From: CAZXFA01 sp964640085 | GTDB taxonomy: Bacteria > Actinomycetota > UBA4738 > HRBIN12 | DNA length: 64,000 bases | Assembly: GCA_964640085.1 (NCBI GenBank) | Contig: CAZXFA010000009.1 | Span: 23,450 to 87,449, forward strand | Reading direction: 5' to 3' | In this document: in pieces, positions 22,656 through 31,863 of the stretch | Layout of the letters: each line of letters begins with the position of its first letter | How positions within the stretch are numbered: the stretch's first letter is position 1 | Made by a program: the position numbers and the translations under genes | The notes under the pieces: generated by a model | Seen by the model: only the letters and a program-made list of their open reading frames with translations | What the model was told of the DNA's origin: nothing | The model's database searches: none

Positions 22656-24352
22656 TTACGCCCGCTTCTGCGCGCGTGCGGAGGCGACCTGTCGCCGGAC
22701 GCGTCCCGGCGACAGCAGCTCGGCACCCGCTTCCCCCAGCCATGCGAAGACCTCGGCGCGCATCCCGAGCGCGGTCACCGCCACGACGTCTCCCCGCCGC
22801 GAGCGCTGGAGCATCGCCCGGAGCGCCGAGAGCTCGTCGGCGTACACGTCCACCTCCTCCGCGCCCCCGTCGGCCGCGCCGGCGCGCAGTCGCTCGACGA
22901 TCTCCATCCGCTCCCGGCCTCGCACGTAGCGGAGCAGCTCGGCGATCGCGAGATGGTCCGATCCACGGGCGGCGCGTTCGGCGAAGTCATGGAGGATCTT
23001 GTCGGTGCGGTACGGGCCGTGCAGATCGCGAGCCAGATCTCGCGGCTCCTGCGGCGCACGCCCTCGCAGATCTCGGTCAGGCCCGCCATCCCGGCCTCGT
23101 TGTGCGCGTAGTCGACCACCACGATCCGTCCGTCGAGCGCGAACAGGTTCGTCCGGCCCGGGTTGCGCTCGGGGTCCAGGACGAAGGTGCGGAGCCCTCG
23201 CACCACAGCGCGCTCGGGCAGGCCGACGCCGAGCGCGGCCGAGGCCGCCTGGAGCGCGTTCATCACGTTGGGGCCCGAGATGCCGGCGATCGTGACCGGG
23301 ACGTCGATCAGCGCGACGAGTGGCCGCACACCCCGACCCTCAAGCACGACGAGCCGCCCGTCGAGCACGGTCGTCGCCCGCCCACCCTCCGCGAGCGTCT
23401 CGCGCAGCGCCGGGTGATCGGGGTCCAGGGAGCAGAGCCAGGGCCTGCCGGTGGCACCCCGTCGCATCCCGAGCACCCGCGGGTCGTCGGCGTTCAGCAC
23501 GCACCAGCCCTCGGGACGCGTGATGCGCGTGATCGCCGCCTCGACCTCGGCGAGCTGGTCGAGCGTCCGCACGCCGAGCAGGTCCAGGTGGTCCTCGGTG
23601 ACGTTCGCGACCACCGCCACGTCGTTGTGGAGCACGCCGATCCCACGGAGGAGGATCCCGCCGCGGGCGGTCTCCAGCACCGCCACGTCGGGCTCCTGGG
23701 CGAGGGCCATCGCGGCTCCCCCGAACCCGGAGTAGTCGCCGGCGTCGACGAGCTCGCCGTTGCCCCGGTACACGCCGTCGGTGGAGGCGTAGGCCACCCG
23801 CTTGCCCGCGGCACGGACAAGGTAGGCCAGCAAGCGCACGATGGTGGTCTTGCCGTTCGTGCCGGTCACCGAGATCACCGGGATCCCCGGGTCCGGTACC
23901 GAGGGTTCCTCGCCCGGACCGACGGTCGCCAGACGCCGGGCGGTCTGCGCTATCAGCCGGTCCGGCGAGCGGCGAGCGTCCCCCACCGCGTCGAGCACGG
24001 TGGCGATCTCTCGCCCGAGCGCCTCGGCCGCCCCTCGGCGCCGCCAGGGGAACGCCACGACGATGTGCTCCCCTTCGGCGCGAGCCCGGACCGCGAGCCG
24101 GACGCCGCGCTCGCGCGCGAGGCGGCGGGTCAGCGTCGCGGCGACCCGCGCGACGGCCCGGCGTCGCTGCTCGGATCCGGGACGCCCGGCGTGGCCGTTC
24201 GACGAGGTCCGTTCGAGCAGCCGGGCGAACCGCGCCTCCGGCATCGACGCGAGCCCCCCGATCCCGAGGGTGAGCTTGAGCGCCGGACGCGGGAAGTATC
24301 GGTTCGGTCCCTCCAGGACCCGGAGCTCGCGCACCTCGACCCGCGTCGCCAC
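22656..24352 (-). pseudogene. Mur ligase family (cyanophycin-synthetase-like) gene, frameshifted near 23011-23016
   Basis: ATP-dependent ligase-like protein. The intact first part (445 residues from the GTG at 24352) has the P-loop GTNGKTT at 164-170, ANVTEDHLD, and the later ligase domains (ISGPNVMNALQAASAALGVG, VVVDYAHNEAGM). At about 23011-23016 the frame must change by one base: the frame after EIWLAICTAR continues as unrelated residues, while another frame resumes with YRTDKILHDFAERAARGSDHLAIAELLRYVRGRERMEIVERLRAG and runs to a stop at 22656. The family has GTAGDRTDEIL here, so one base appears deleted. Either a recent inactivation or a sequence error. It starts leaderless behind TATGCT. 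Confidence 0.8.
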
Positions 24353-24358
24353 CGGCGG

Positions 24359-24364
24359 AGCATA
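24359..24364 (-). promoter_or_regulatory. Leaderless -10 of the Mur-ligase-family gene
   Basis: TATGCT on the minus strand, six bases before the GTG at 24352. Confidence 0.55.
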
Positions 24365-24398
24365 GGCACGACCGATCCGGCGGGGCGAGCGGGAACGC

Positions 24399-25688
24399 TC
24401 AGGCCGCCTCGCCGGCGTGGTACCGGCGGAAGGCCGGCACGAGCCACGCGATCGCGCCGACCCCCAGGATGCACAGGACGCCGCCCGAGACCACCGAGAC
24501 CGTGGGGGTGAAGGCCTGGGCCACCAGACCCGCCTCGAGGTCGCCGAGCCGCGGTCCCCCCGTCACGACCAAGATGTGGATCCCCGACAGGCGTCCGCGG
24601 AGGGAGTCGGGGACCGAGAGCTGGAGGATCACGTTGCGGAACACGGCACTGATCACGTCCGCCGCCCCGGCGATCGCCAGGAGGAGCAGGGCGAGCCACA
24701 GGTGGTCGCCCACCAGACCGAACGCCGCGATGCCGGCGCCCCACACGGCGACCGCCCACATCACCGCCCGTCCCTGGTGGCGGATCCGTGAGACCCATCC
24801 CGTGGTGAGCGCGCCGACGACCGCCCCGACGGCCGGCGCCGCGAACAGGAGCCCGACCACCGCCGCCCCACGCCCGAACTGGGTGACGGCCAGGATCGGG
24901 AACAGGGCCCTCGGCATCCCGAACACCATCGCCACGATGTCGATCGTGAACGTGGACTGGAGGACCCGGCGGCCGCGGAGGTAGGCGAACCCCTCCCGGA
25001 CGGCGGCCGGGCCGCTGCTGATCCGTCCCGACGACTCGGGAGGCAGCCGGCCGATCGAGATCGCCGCCACCAGCATCGCCACATACGTCACGACGTCGAT
25101 CGCATACGCCCAGACCAGCCCGAAGCGCGCGATCACGACGCCGGCGAGCGCCGGACCGAGGAGCGCGGTGCCGTTCCACACGATCTGGTTGAGCGCGAGC
25201 GCGGATGGGAGGTGCTCGCGCCCCACGAGCCGGGGGGTCATCGCCGAGCGCGTGGGGAGGTCGATCGCGGAGACCGCCGCGATCACCGCGACCGCCGCAT
25301 ACACCACCGCGATCGGCGGGTGCCCGTGGACCGCGCCGACCAGGAGCGCGCCCGACCCCGCCATGTACCCGAGCTGCGAGAAGATCAGGATCGTCCGGCG
25401 GTCGTAGGCGTCGACGAACGTGCCGCCGACGAAGGTTCCGACCACCAAGGCCACGAACCCGGACAGGCCGATCGCGCCGACGGCGGCCGGCTGGCCGGTG
25501 AGCTCGGTCACCTGGACGTAAGTCGCGACCAGCGCGAAGTGGTACCCAAGCTCGGAGATCATCATCCCGAGCCAGATCCGCCGGAAGTCGCGAGAGACGC
25601 GCAGCGGGGACGCGTCGACCGCGAGCCCCCGGACCGCCGTCCGCAGCCGGTCGGCCCGGGCCCTGCGCTCCCGCTCGCCCGCCGCCAC
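24399..25688 (-). CDS. Major facilitator superfamily exporter (EntS/MFS_3-like)
   Basis: Membrane protein of 429 residues with about twelve helices. The start region RDFRRIWLGMMISELGYHFALVATYVQVTELTGQPAAVGAIGLSGFVALVVGTFVGG and the loop VDAYDRRTILI fit MFS subfamily 3, drug or siderophore exporters. The middle loop is short. It starts at the GTG at 25688 behind a TACCTT six bases upstream, so probably leaderless. Neighbours (gabT upstream, ligase downstream, same strand) do not indicate the substrate. Confidence 0.88.
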   Translation of the reverse strand: MAAGERERRARADRLRTAVRGLAVDASPLRVSRDFRRIWLGMMISELGYHFALVATYVQVTELTGQPAAVGAIGLSGFVALVVGTFVGGTFVDAYDRRTILIFSQLGYMAGSGALLVGAVHGHPPIAVVYAAVAVIAAVSAIDLPTRSAMTPRLVGREHLPSALALNQIVWNGTALLGPALAGVVIARFGLVWAYAIDVVTYVAMLVAAISIGRLPPESSGRISSGPAAVREGFAYLRGRRVLQSTFTIDIVAMVFGMPRALFPILAVTQFGRGAAVVGLLFAAPAVGAVVGALTTGWVSRIRHQGRAVMWAVAVWGAGIAAFGLVGDHLWLALLLLAIAGAADVISAVFRNVILQLSVPDSLRGRLSGIHILVVTGGPRLGDLEAGLVAQAFTPTVSVVSGGVLCILGVGAIAWLVPAFRRYHAGEAA

Positions 25689-25694
25689 GGGCGG

Positions 25695-25700
25695 AAGGTA
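25695..25700 (-). promoter_or_regulatory. Leaderless -10 of the MFS exporter gene
   Basis: TACCTT on the minus strand, six bases before the GTG at 25688. It lies between the stop of gabT (25712) and the start. Confidence 0.6.
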
Positions 25701-25711
25701 GCAGCCCGGCG

Positions 25712-27052
25712 CTACCCCGTGACGGCCCCGATCGCCTCGTCCAGGACGTCCAGGCCCTCGTCCAAGAGCTTCTCGTCGATCGTGAGCGGCGGCAGCAGCC
25801 GGATCACGTTGTCGTAGGTCCCCGCCTTCAGGATCACCACGCCCTCGGCCAGGCACCGCTTCACGATCTCTGTGCCCGTGGCACCGTCGAGGGGTTCCTT
25901 CGAGGCGCGGTCGGCCACCAGCTCGATCGCGGTCATCATGCCGCGGCCGCGGACCTCGCCGATCGCATCGTGCCGTCCCTGCATGTTGCTCAGGCGCGCC
26001 ATGAGATGATCGCCGAGCGTGCGCGAGCGCTCGAGCAGCCCGTCGCGCTCGATCACATCCAGGACCGCGAGGGCCGCCGCGGCCGCCACCGGGTTCCCGC
26101 CGTAGGTGCCGCCGAGCCCCCCGACGTGGACCGAGTCCATGACCTCGGCCCCACCCGTCACGGCGCTGATCGGCATGCCCCCACCGAGCGACTTGGCGCT
26201 GGTCACGAGGTCGGGGACGACCTCTTCGTCCTCGATCGCGAACCACCGACCCGCGCGACCCATCCCGCTCTGGATCTCATCGGAGATGAACAGGATCGCA
26301 TGCTCGGCGCAGTGCTCCGCCAGGCCCTTCAGGAAACCGGGCGCCGGGACCACGAACCCTCCCTCGCCCTGGATGGGCTCGACGATCACGGCCGCGACGT
26401 TCTCCTCGCCGATGTGCTTGTGGATCTCGTCCTTCGCGTACGCGAGGGCCTCCTCGGCGCAGCGCTCCGGTCCGCTGGGCCAGCGGTACGGGTAGGCGAA
26501 TGGGAGCCGATAGATCTCGGGCGCGAACGGCCCCATGCCCTGCTTGTAGGGCATGACCTTGGCGGTGAGCGACATCGCGAGCAGGGTCCGGCCGTGGAAC
26601 GCGTGGTCGAACGTGACGATCGCCTGGCGCCCGGTGAACCTCCGGGCGATCTTCACCGCGTTCTCGACGGCCTCGGCCCCGGAGTTGGCGAACATCGTCT
26701 TCTTGGGAGCGTCGCCGGGAACGAGGGCGTTCAGCCTCTCCGCGAGCTCGATGTACGGCTCGTTGGCGCTGACGTGGAAGCAGGTGTGGGTGTCGAGCTC
26801 GAGCTGTGCGTGTGCCGCCTTCACGACCTCGGGGGCCGAGTGGCCGACGTTCAGCACGGCGATCCCGGTGGCGAAGTCGATCAGGCGGTTGCCGTCGACG
26901 TCCTCGATGATCGCCCCCGAGGCCCGGGCGGTGACGATCGGGTGGATGTTCGCCACGCCCTGCGGGATCGCGGTCCCGCGGCGCCCGAACCACTCCCGCG
27001 ACCTCGGCCCCGGGATCTCGGTGACGACCTTTCGCTCCTGTGGGATGTCCAT
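25712..27052 (-). CDS. gabT: 4-aminobutyrate aminotransferase
   Basis: PLP-dependent class III aminotransferase of 446 residues that moves the amino group of GABA to 2-oxoglutarate, giving succinate semialdehyde. Landmarks are FANSGAEAVENAVKIAR (about 120-136), FDHAFHGRTLLAMSL, the Asp-containing ILFISDEIQSGMGRAGRWFA and the PLP Lys in TSAKSLGGGMP (about 282-292). It is divergent to pucR across 179 bases that contain two TTTGTACG elements, one overlapping a TACAAA on the gabT side. The aldehyde dehydrogenases downstream of pucR could oxidise the product. The ATG at 27052 has a GGGAG and GAG upstream. Confidence 0.93.
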   Translation of the reverse strand: MDIPQERKVVTEIPGPRSREWFGRRGTAIPQGVANIHPIVTARASGAIIEDVDGNRLIDFATGIAVLNVGHSAPEVVKAAHAQLELDTHTCFHVSANEPYIELAERLNALVPGDAPKKTMFANSGAEAVENAVKIARRFTGRQAIVTFDHAFHGRTLLAMSLTAKVMPYKQGMGPFAPEIYRLPFAYPYRWPSGPERCAEEALAYAKDEIHKHIGEENVAAVIVEPIQGEGGFVVPAPGFLKGLAEHCAEHAILFISDEIQSGMGRAGRWFAIEDEEVVPDLVTSAKSLGGGMPISAVTGGAEVMDSVHVGGLGGTYGGNPVAAAAALAVLDVIERDGLLERSRTLGDHLMARLSNMQGRHDAIGEVRGRGMMTAIELVADRASKEPLDGATGTEIVKRCLAEGVVILKAGTYDNVIRLLPPLTIDEKLLDEGLDVLDEAIGAVTG

Positions 27053-27154
27053 CTCGACCGCTCCCTCCTCGTCGCTCGCCGGGCATCCTTCGCGAGTGTG
27101 CCCCGAGCCCCGACGGGCTGTCAGGCCGTCCTCGGACCAACGGGACCGGAGGCG

Positions 27155-27162
27155 TTTGTACG
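27155..27162. promoter_or_regulatory. Half-site TTTGTACG on the gabT side
   Basis: The same TTTGTACG as the left arm of the palindrome at 27208-27224. On the minus strand it overlaps a TACAAA that could be the gabT -10, which would place the transcript start about 95 bases before the ATG. Confidence 0.5.
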
Positions 27163-27207
27163 GCGCGTCCAGTCTCGCACGTGGGCGGTCACGACGGCGG
27201 CGGCCCT

Positions 27208-27224
27208 TTGTACGACTCGTACAA
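27208..27224. promoter_or_regulatory. 17-bp perfect palindrome before pucR
   Basis: TTGTACGACTCGTACAA is fully symmetric around 27216. It covers five of six bases of the pucR -10 (TACAAT, 27220-27225), so a bound protein would block the promoter. PucR itself is the most likely ligand-dependent binder. Confidence 0.75.
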
Positions 27225-27225
27225 T
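27220..27225 (+). promoter_or_regulatory. Leaderless -10 of pucR
   Basis: TACAAT, six bases (CCGGGT), then the ATG at 27232. This is the best -10 in the set of leaderless genes. Confidence 0.7.
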
Positions 27226-27231
27226 CCGGGT

Positions 27232-28776
27232 ATGGGGCTCACCGTTCGGGACATCCTCACCGTCCCGGGACTGGCCCTCCGCCTGGTCGCCGGTGAGGCC
27301 GGGATGGACCGGCCCGTGCGATGGGTCCACATCAGCGAGCTGGAGGACCCGACACCCTGGCTGAAGGGCGGGGAGCTCCTCCTCACCACGGGGGGTGGGC
27401 TGGGCGCCACGCCCGCTCAGCAGCGCGCGTACGTCCAGCGTCTGACCGACGCCGGCCTGGCCGGCCTGGGGGTCGGGCTGGGCTTCAGCTTTGAGAAGCT
27501 GCCGAGGTCCCTGGTGACGGCCGCCGAGCGGGCCGGGTTCCCGCTGTTCGAGGTGCCCTACCCGGTGCCGTTCATCGCGATCACGGAGGCCGTCTTCACG
27601 CGGCTCCTCTCCGAGCAGTTCGACCTGCTCCAACGCGCGGTGGACGCTGAGCACGTGCTCACTCGTGCCGTGATGGAGGGGGGAGGGCTCGAGACGGTGG
27701 CAGGGTCGCTCGCCGAGGTGACCGGGACGTGGGTGCTGTTGCTCGACCTGCACGGGATGCCGCTGGCTGCCACCCCGCCCACCGCGGGTGAACGGACCGC
27801 CCGCATCCGGGACGAGCTCCGGGTCTCGCGGCCGGAGGGCGTGGGGTTCAGCCTCAGCCTGCTGGACCACGGCCAGAACATCTGGGTCCAGCCGGTGGGC
27901 GCCCAGGGTCGGGTGGAGGCGTTCCTGGCCGTGGGCAAGGCCGAGCTGCTCTCACAGGTCGACCGGATCGTCGTCGGGCACGCCCTGTCGCTGTTCGCGA
28001 TCGAGCTCGCGAAGTCGCGGGCGGTCGCCGAGGCCGAGCGCCGGCTCCAGGGAGACTTCTTCGACGCTCTTTCGGCGGGGAGCCTTCCGACGGACGAGGC
28101 GGCGCGCGGACTGGGTCGGTTCGGGTTCGACCGGGATGGACGGGTGGTGGTGGTGGCGTTGGAGGGCGACCGGCCGGAGGAGGTCGCGTACGCGGCCGAG
28201 GTGCTCCTGTCCCGCATCGGTGCTCCGTACCTGGTCTCGCGGACCGACCACGGCGTTCTGTTGCTGCTCGGGGAGGACCCCGGGCGGGACGTCGGCCACC
28301 TGCGGAAGGCGATCGCCGAGCGGGTTGGCGACCCGGTCCGGCTGGGCGCGGGCGGGCCGGCGGGTCCCGACGAGGTCGCGCGCAGCCTGCGGGAGGCACG
28401 GTACGCGCTCCAGGTCTGCCGTCTGGAGGGGTGGGACTCGGCCGGGTTCGCGGATCTGGGGACCTACCGCCTGCTGCTCTCGATGGCGGATCCGGACGCG
28501 CTGCGCGCGTTCGCCGACGCGCTGCTCGGGCCGCTGGATGCCTACGACCGGGATCACCACGGGGAGCTCCACGCGTCCCTCCGGGCCTTCCTCCAGCACA
28601 ACGCCCGGTGGGAGACCGCCGCGACCGAGCTGTACGTACACCGGCACACGCTCCGCTACCGGATGCGCAAGGTGGAGGAGCTCACCGGACGGGATCTGGG
28701 ATCGAGCTTCGATCGCATGGAATTCTGGCTGGCGCTCCGCGCGCGCGAGCTCCTGGCCGTCCAGGCTGCGGGCTGA
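27232..28776 (+). CDS. pucR: PucR-family transcriptional regulator
   Basis: Cytoplasmic regulator of 514 residues. The N-terminal PucR domain (about 1-120: VRDILTVPGLALRLVAGEAGMDRPVRWVHISELEDPTPWLKGGELLLTTG) is the ligand-sensing part, a central GGDEF-like region (about 280-410) follows and the C-terminal helix-turn-helix (about 445-505: LFLQHNARWETAATELYVHRHTLRYRMRKVEELTGRDL) binds DNA. PucR-type proteins control nitrogen-compound catabolism such as purines or GABA. Position between gabT and two aldehyde dehydrogenase genes indicates amine or GABA control. Translation is from a leaderless mRNA. Confidence 0.92.
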   Translation: MGLTVRDILTVPGLALRLVAGEAGMDRPVRWVHISELEDPTPWLKGGELLLTTGGGLGATPAQQRAYVQRLTDAGLAGLGVGLGFSFEKLPRSLVTAAERAGFPLFEVPYPVPFIAITEAVFTRLLSEQFDLLQRAVDAEHVLTRAVMEGGGLETVAGSLAEVTGTWVLLLDLHGMPLAATPPTAGERTARIRDELRVSRPEGVGFSLSLLDHGQNIWVQPVGAQGRVEAFLAVGKAELLSQVDRIVVGHALSLFAIELAKSRAVAEAERRLQGDFFDALSAGSLPTDEAARGLGRFGFDRDGRVVVVALEGDRPEEVAYAAEVLLSRIGAPYLVSRTDHGVLLLLGEDPGRDVGHLRKAIAERVGDPVRLGAGGPAGPDEVARSLREARYALQVCRLEGWDSAGFADLGTYRLLLSMADPDALRAFADALLGPLDAYDRDHHGELHASLRAFLQHNARWETAATELYVHRHTLRYRMRKVEELTGRDLGSSFDRMEFWLALRARELLAVQAAG

Positions 28777-28913
28777 GCGCCGTTCCGTACAGTCCTGCCC
28801 CCGACGCCGGCCGGAACGTCGAGTGGCCCGTTCGCCGCCGGTTCGGCGATACTGCGGTTACCAAGGTTGCCAGCGACCCCCGCCCGGGGTCCCGACGGAA
28901 GGGGAGGCAGGCG

Positions 28914-30353
28914 ATGGCGGAGCTGAAGACCTGGGGGATGTACGTCGGCGGCGAGTGGGTGGAGTCCGGGCGGGGTGAGTCCGAGCCGGACATCGATCCC
29001 TCCTCCGGCGAGCCGGTGGCGACGGTCCAGGTCGGCACGCGAGAAGACGCCGACGAGGCGGTGACCGCCGCTCTGAAGGCCTACGAGGAGGTCTGGTTCG
29101 ACGCACCGCCCAAGGAGCGCTCGGCGATGATGCTGAAGCTCGCCGACGCGATGGAGGCCGACGCCGAGAACCTCGCCAAGCTCGAGGCGGAGGATGTCGG
29201 CAAGCCGATCTCGGTCGCCCGCGAGGACATCCCGTTCATCATCGACAACCTTCGGTTCTTCGCCGGTGCCGCTCGGGTGCTCGAGGGCAAGTCCGCCGGC
29301 GAGTACGAGCGTGGCTTCACGAGCATCATCCGACGGGAGCCGCTCGGCGTGACCGTCGGGATCTGCCCGTGGAACTACCCGCTGATGATGGCGATCTGGA
29401 AGCTGGGGCCGGCGCTGGCCGCCGGGAACACGTCGATCCTCAAGCCCGCCGAGATCACCCCACGCACCACGCTCCGGCTGGCGGAGCTGTCACAGGACAT
29501 CCTGCCGCCCGGCGTGTTCAACGTGATCACCGGGCACGGGTCGGAGATCGGCGATCAACTCGTCAAGCACCAGGACGTTCGGCTGGTGTCGGTCACCGGC
29601 GACACGGCGACGGGCAAGATCATCGCGGCGAACGCAGCGAGCAACGTGAAGCGCTGCCACCTCGAGCTCGGGGGCAAGGCACCGGTCGTGGTGTTCGACG
29701 ACGCCCCGATGGACGAGCTCGTCGAGATGCTGAAGTTCGCCGGGTACACCAACAGTGGGCAGGACTGCACGGCGTCCTGCCGCGTGATCGCCGGCCCCGG
29801 GATCTACGAGAACCTGGTGTCCGAGCTGGTGCCCGCCGTGGAGTCGATCAAGGTCGGCGACATCATGGACGAGGACATCGAGATGGGTCCGCTGGTCTCG
29901 TCCGACCAGCGGGAGAACGTCGCCGGGTTCGTCGACCGGGCGCAGGAGGGCGGCGCGAAGGTCCTCACCGGAGGCTCGACGCTCGATCGGCCCGGCTACT
30001 ACTACTCGCCGACCGTCGTCACGGTGGACGATCAGAAGGCCGAGATCGTCCAGAAGGAGGTCTTCGGTCCCGTGGTGACCGTGCAGCGGTTCGCCGACGA
30101 GGACGAGGCCGTCGCCTGGGCGAACGATGTGGTCTACGGCCTGGCGTCCTCCGTGTGGACCAAGGACGTCGGCCGGGCGATGCGCGTGGCGCGGCGCCTC
30201 CAGTTCGGCGCGGTGTGGGTGAACTCGCACTTCACGATCACGGCGGAGATGCCCCACGGCGGCTACAAGGAGAGCGGGTACGGCAAGGACATGTCGATGT
30301 ACTCGCTGGAGGACTACACGCAGATCAAGCACGTCGCGGTGTCGCTCGCCTAG
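28914..30353 (+). CDS. Gamma-aminobutyraldehyde-type NAD-dependent aldehyde dehydrogenase
   Basis: ALDH superfamily protein of 479 residues. Catalytic Cys in NSGQDCTASCRVI (about 285), general base Glu in LELGGKAPVV (about 250), NAD-binding region PWNYPLMMAIWKLGPALAAGN (about 149-169). It is most like PatD/ABALDH enzymes that oxidise 4-aminobutanal from putrescine to GABA, which gabT would then use. The ATG is preceded by GGGGAGG. A 137-base gap separates it from pucR and may hold a promoter (GATACT near 28846). Confidence 0.85.
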   Translation: MAELKTWGMYVGGEWVESGRGESEPDIDPSSGEPVATVQVGTREDADEAVTAALKAYEEVWFDAPPKERSAMMLKLADAMEADAENLAKLEAEDVGKPISVAREDIPFIIDNLRFFAGAARVLEGKSAGEYERGFTSIIRREPLGVTVGICPWNYPLMMAIWKLGPALAAGNTSILKPAEITPRTTLRLAELSQDILPPGVFNVITGHGSEIGDQLVKHQDVRLVSVTGDTATGKIIAANAASNVKRCHLELGGKAPVVVFDDAPMDELVEMLKFAGYTNSGQDCTASCRVIAGPGIYENLVSELVPAVESIKVGDIMDEDIEMGPLVSSDQRENVAGFVDRAQEGGAKVLTGGSTLDRPGYYYSPTVVTVDDQKAEIVQKEVFGPVVTVQRFADEDEAVAWANDVVYGLASSVWTKDVGRAMRVARRLQFGAVWVNSHFTITAEMPHGGYKESGYGKDMSMYSLEDYTQIKHVAVSLA

Positions 30354-30369
30354 CGGCGTGCGGGGACCG

Positions 30370-30404
30370 GAGGCGGCCCGGCCCGGACCGGGCCGGGCCG
30401 CCTC
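30370..30404. repeat. 35-bp near-palindrome between two aldehyde dehydrogenase genes
   Basis: A perfect 17-bp inverted repeat, GAGGCGGCCCGGCCCGG and its complement, with one central A. It starts 17 bases after the stop of the first gene and ends 23 bases before the start of the second. It can act as a terminator, an mRNA-stabilising stem, or reduce expression of the second gene. Confidence 0.85.
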
Positions 30405-30427
30405 GCGAGGAAGGTGGTGAGTCCCGG

Positions 30428-31858
30428 ATGAGCGATGTCCGACCGTTCCTGGTGAACGGCGAGTGGCGCACGGGGGATGGAACCCACCCCGTGAGGAGCC
30501 CGTTCGACGAGAGCGTGGTTGCGGAGCTCGGGGTTCCGACGAACGCCGACGTGGAGGAGGCCGTAGCCACCGCCGCTTCGACCTTCGCCGGGTCCAGGCA
30601 CCTTCCCGTCTACGCACGCTCGGAGGCCCTGGACCACATCTCGCGCCGGCTGGCGGAGACGGTGCAGGAGAACGGGGAGCTGATCGCTCGCGAGGGTGGG
30701 AAGCCGCTCAAGTGGGCCACGGTGGAGGCCACGCGGGCCATCTCCACGTTCCGATGGGCCTCCGAGGTGCTCCGGCACGGGGACGACGAGGTGATGCGGC
30801 TGGACACCGAGGCCTCGCTCGGTTCGCGGATGGGGATCCTGCGGCGGTTCTCGGTGGGCCCGGTCCTCGGCATCACCCCGTTCAACTTCCCGCTGAACCT
30901 GGTGGCGCACAAGCTCGCGCCGGCGATCGCGGTCGGCGCGCCGATCGTGGTCAAGCCAGCGTCGGCGACCCCGCTCGGCGCCCTTCGACTGGCCGAGCTG
31001 TTCATGGAGACGGATCTGCCGAAGGGGATGTACCAGGTGCTCCCGGTGTCCTCGAAGGTGGCAGACGGGATGGCCCGGGACACGCGGTTCAAGAAGATCT
31101 CGTTCACCGGCTCCGCCGAGATCGGCTGGTACCTGAAGGGCCTGGACCCGAAGAAACGGGTCACCTTGGAGCTCGGCGGCAACGCCGGAGTGATCGTCCA
31201 CTCGGACGCCGACCTGGACATGGCGGCCAAGCGCATCGCGTTCGGCGGCTACTACCAGGCCGGCCAGAGCTGCATCAGCGTCCAGCGCGTGCTGGTGCAG
31301 TCCGAGGTCTATGAGGACTTCGCCGCGCGCCTGGTCAAGGAGGTGGAGAGCCTGAAGGTCGGTGACCCGATGGACCCGGCGGTCGACGTCGGACCGGTGA
31401 TCGACCGCAGCAACGTCGAGCGGATCGACGCGTGGGTCACGGAGGCGGTGTCGCAGGGCGCCGAGGTGCTCACCGGTGGCAACCGGGACGGGCCGTTCTT
31501 CGCGCCCACGATCGTCTCCCGCGTCGAGCCCGAGATGAAGGTCTGCCGGGAGGAGATCTTCGGTCCGGTGGTCACGCTCAGCCCGTACCAGACGTTCGAG
31601 GAGGCGATCGCGACCGTGAACGACTCGCGCTTCGGCCTCCAGGCGGGCGTGTTCACCAACGACATCAACCGGGCTTTCCAGGCGCACCGGGAGCTCGAGG
31701 TCGGGGGGATCATCGTCAACGACCAGTCCGCGTGGCGGGCAGATCAGATGCCGTACGGGGGGTCGAAGGACTCCGGGTTCGGCCGCGAGGGCCTGCGCTT
31801 CGCGATGGAGGAGATGACCGAGCCGCGGCTCATGGTCCTCTCCCACGTGCCGCTGTAG
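30428..31858 (+). CDS. Aldehyde dehydrogenase family protein (succinate-semialdehyde-type candidate)
   Basis: ALDH superfamily protein of 476 residues. Catalytic Cys in YYQAGQSCISVQRV (about 281), Glu in LELGGNAGVI (about 247), NAD-binding TPFNFPLNLVAHKLAPAIAVG (about 154-174). Next to gabT this could convert succinate semialdehyde to succinate, but the sequence is also close to lactaldehyde or glyceraldehyde-3-phosphate dehydrogenases, so the substrate is open. The ATG at 30428 follows GAGGAAGGTGG. A 35-bp near-palindrome precedes it. Confidence 0.85.
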   Translation: MSDVRPFLVNGEWRTGDGTHPVRSPFDESVVAELGVPTNADVEEAVATAASTFAGSRHLPVYARSEALDHISRRLAETVQENGELIAREGGKPLKWATVEATRAISTFRWASEVLRHGDDEVMRLDTEASLGSRMGILRRFSVGPVLGITPFNFPLNLVAHKLAPAIAVGAPIVVKPASATPLGALRLAELFMETDLPKGMYQVLPVSSKVADGMARDTRFKKISFTGSAEIGWYLKGLDPKKRVTLELGGNAGVIVHSDADLDMAAKRIAFGGYYQAGQSCISVQRVLVQSEVYEDFAARLVKEVESLKVGDPMDPAVDVGPVIDRSNVERIDAWVTEAVSQGAEVLTGGNRDGPFFAPTIVSRVEPEMKVCREEIFGPVVTLSPYQTFEEAIATVNDSRFGLQAGVFTNDINRAFQAHRELEVGGIIVNDQSAWRADQMPYGGSKDSGFGREGLRFAMEEMTEPRLMVLSHVPL

Positions 31859-31863
31859 GCGCG

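Noticed and set aside
23005..23025. Programmed frameshift in the Mur-ligase gene
   Set aside because: No slippery heptamer and no downstream pseudoknot are evident; an ordinary one-base deletion or error explains it better.
29369..30427. Long upstream extension in frame with the second aldehyde dehydrogenase
   Set aside because: It overlaps the first aldehyde dehydrogenase in another frame. The ATG at 30428 with GAGGAAGGTGG gives the normal length.
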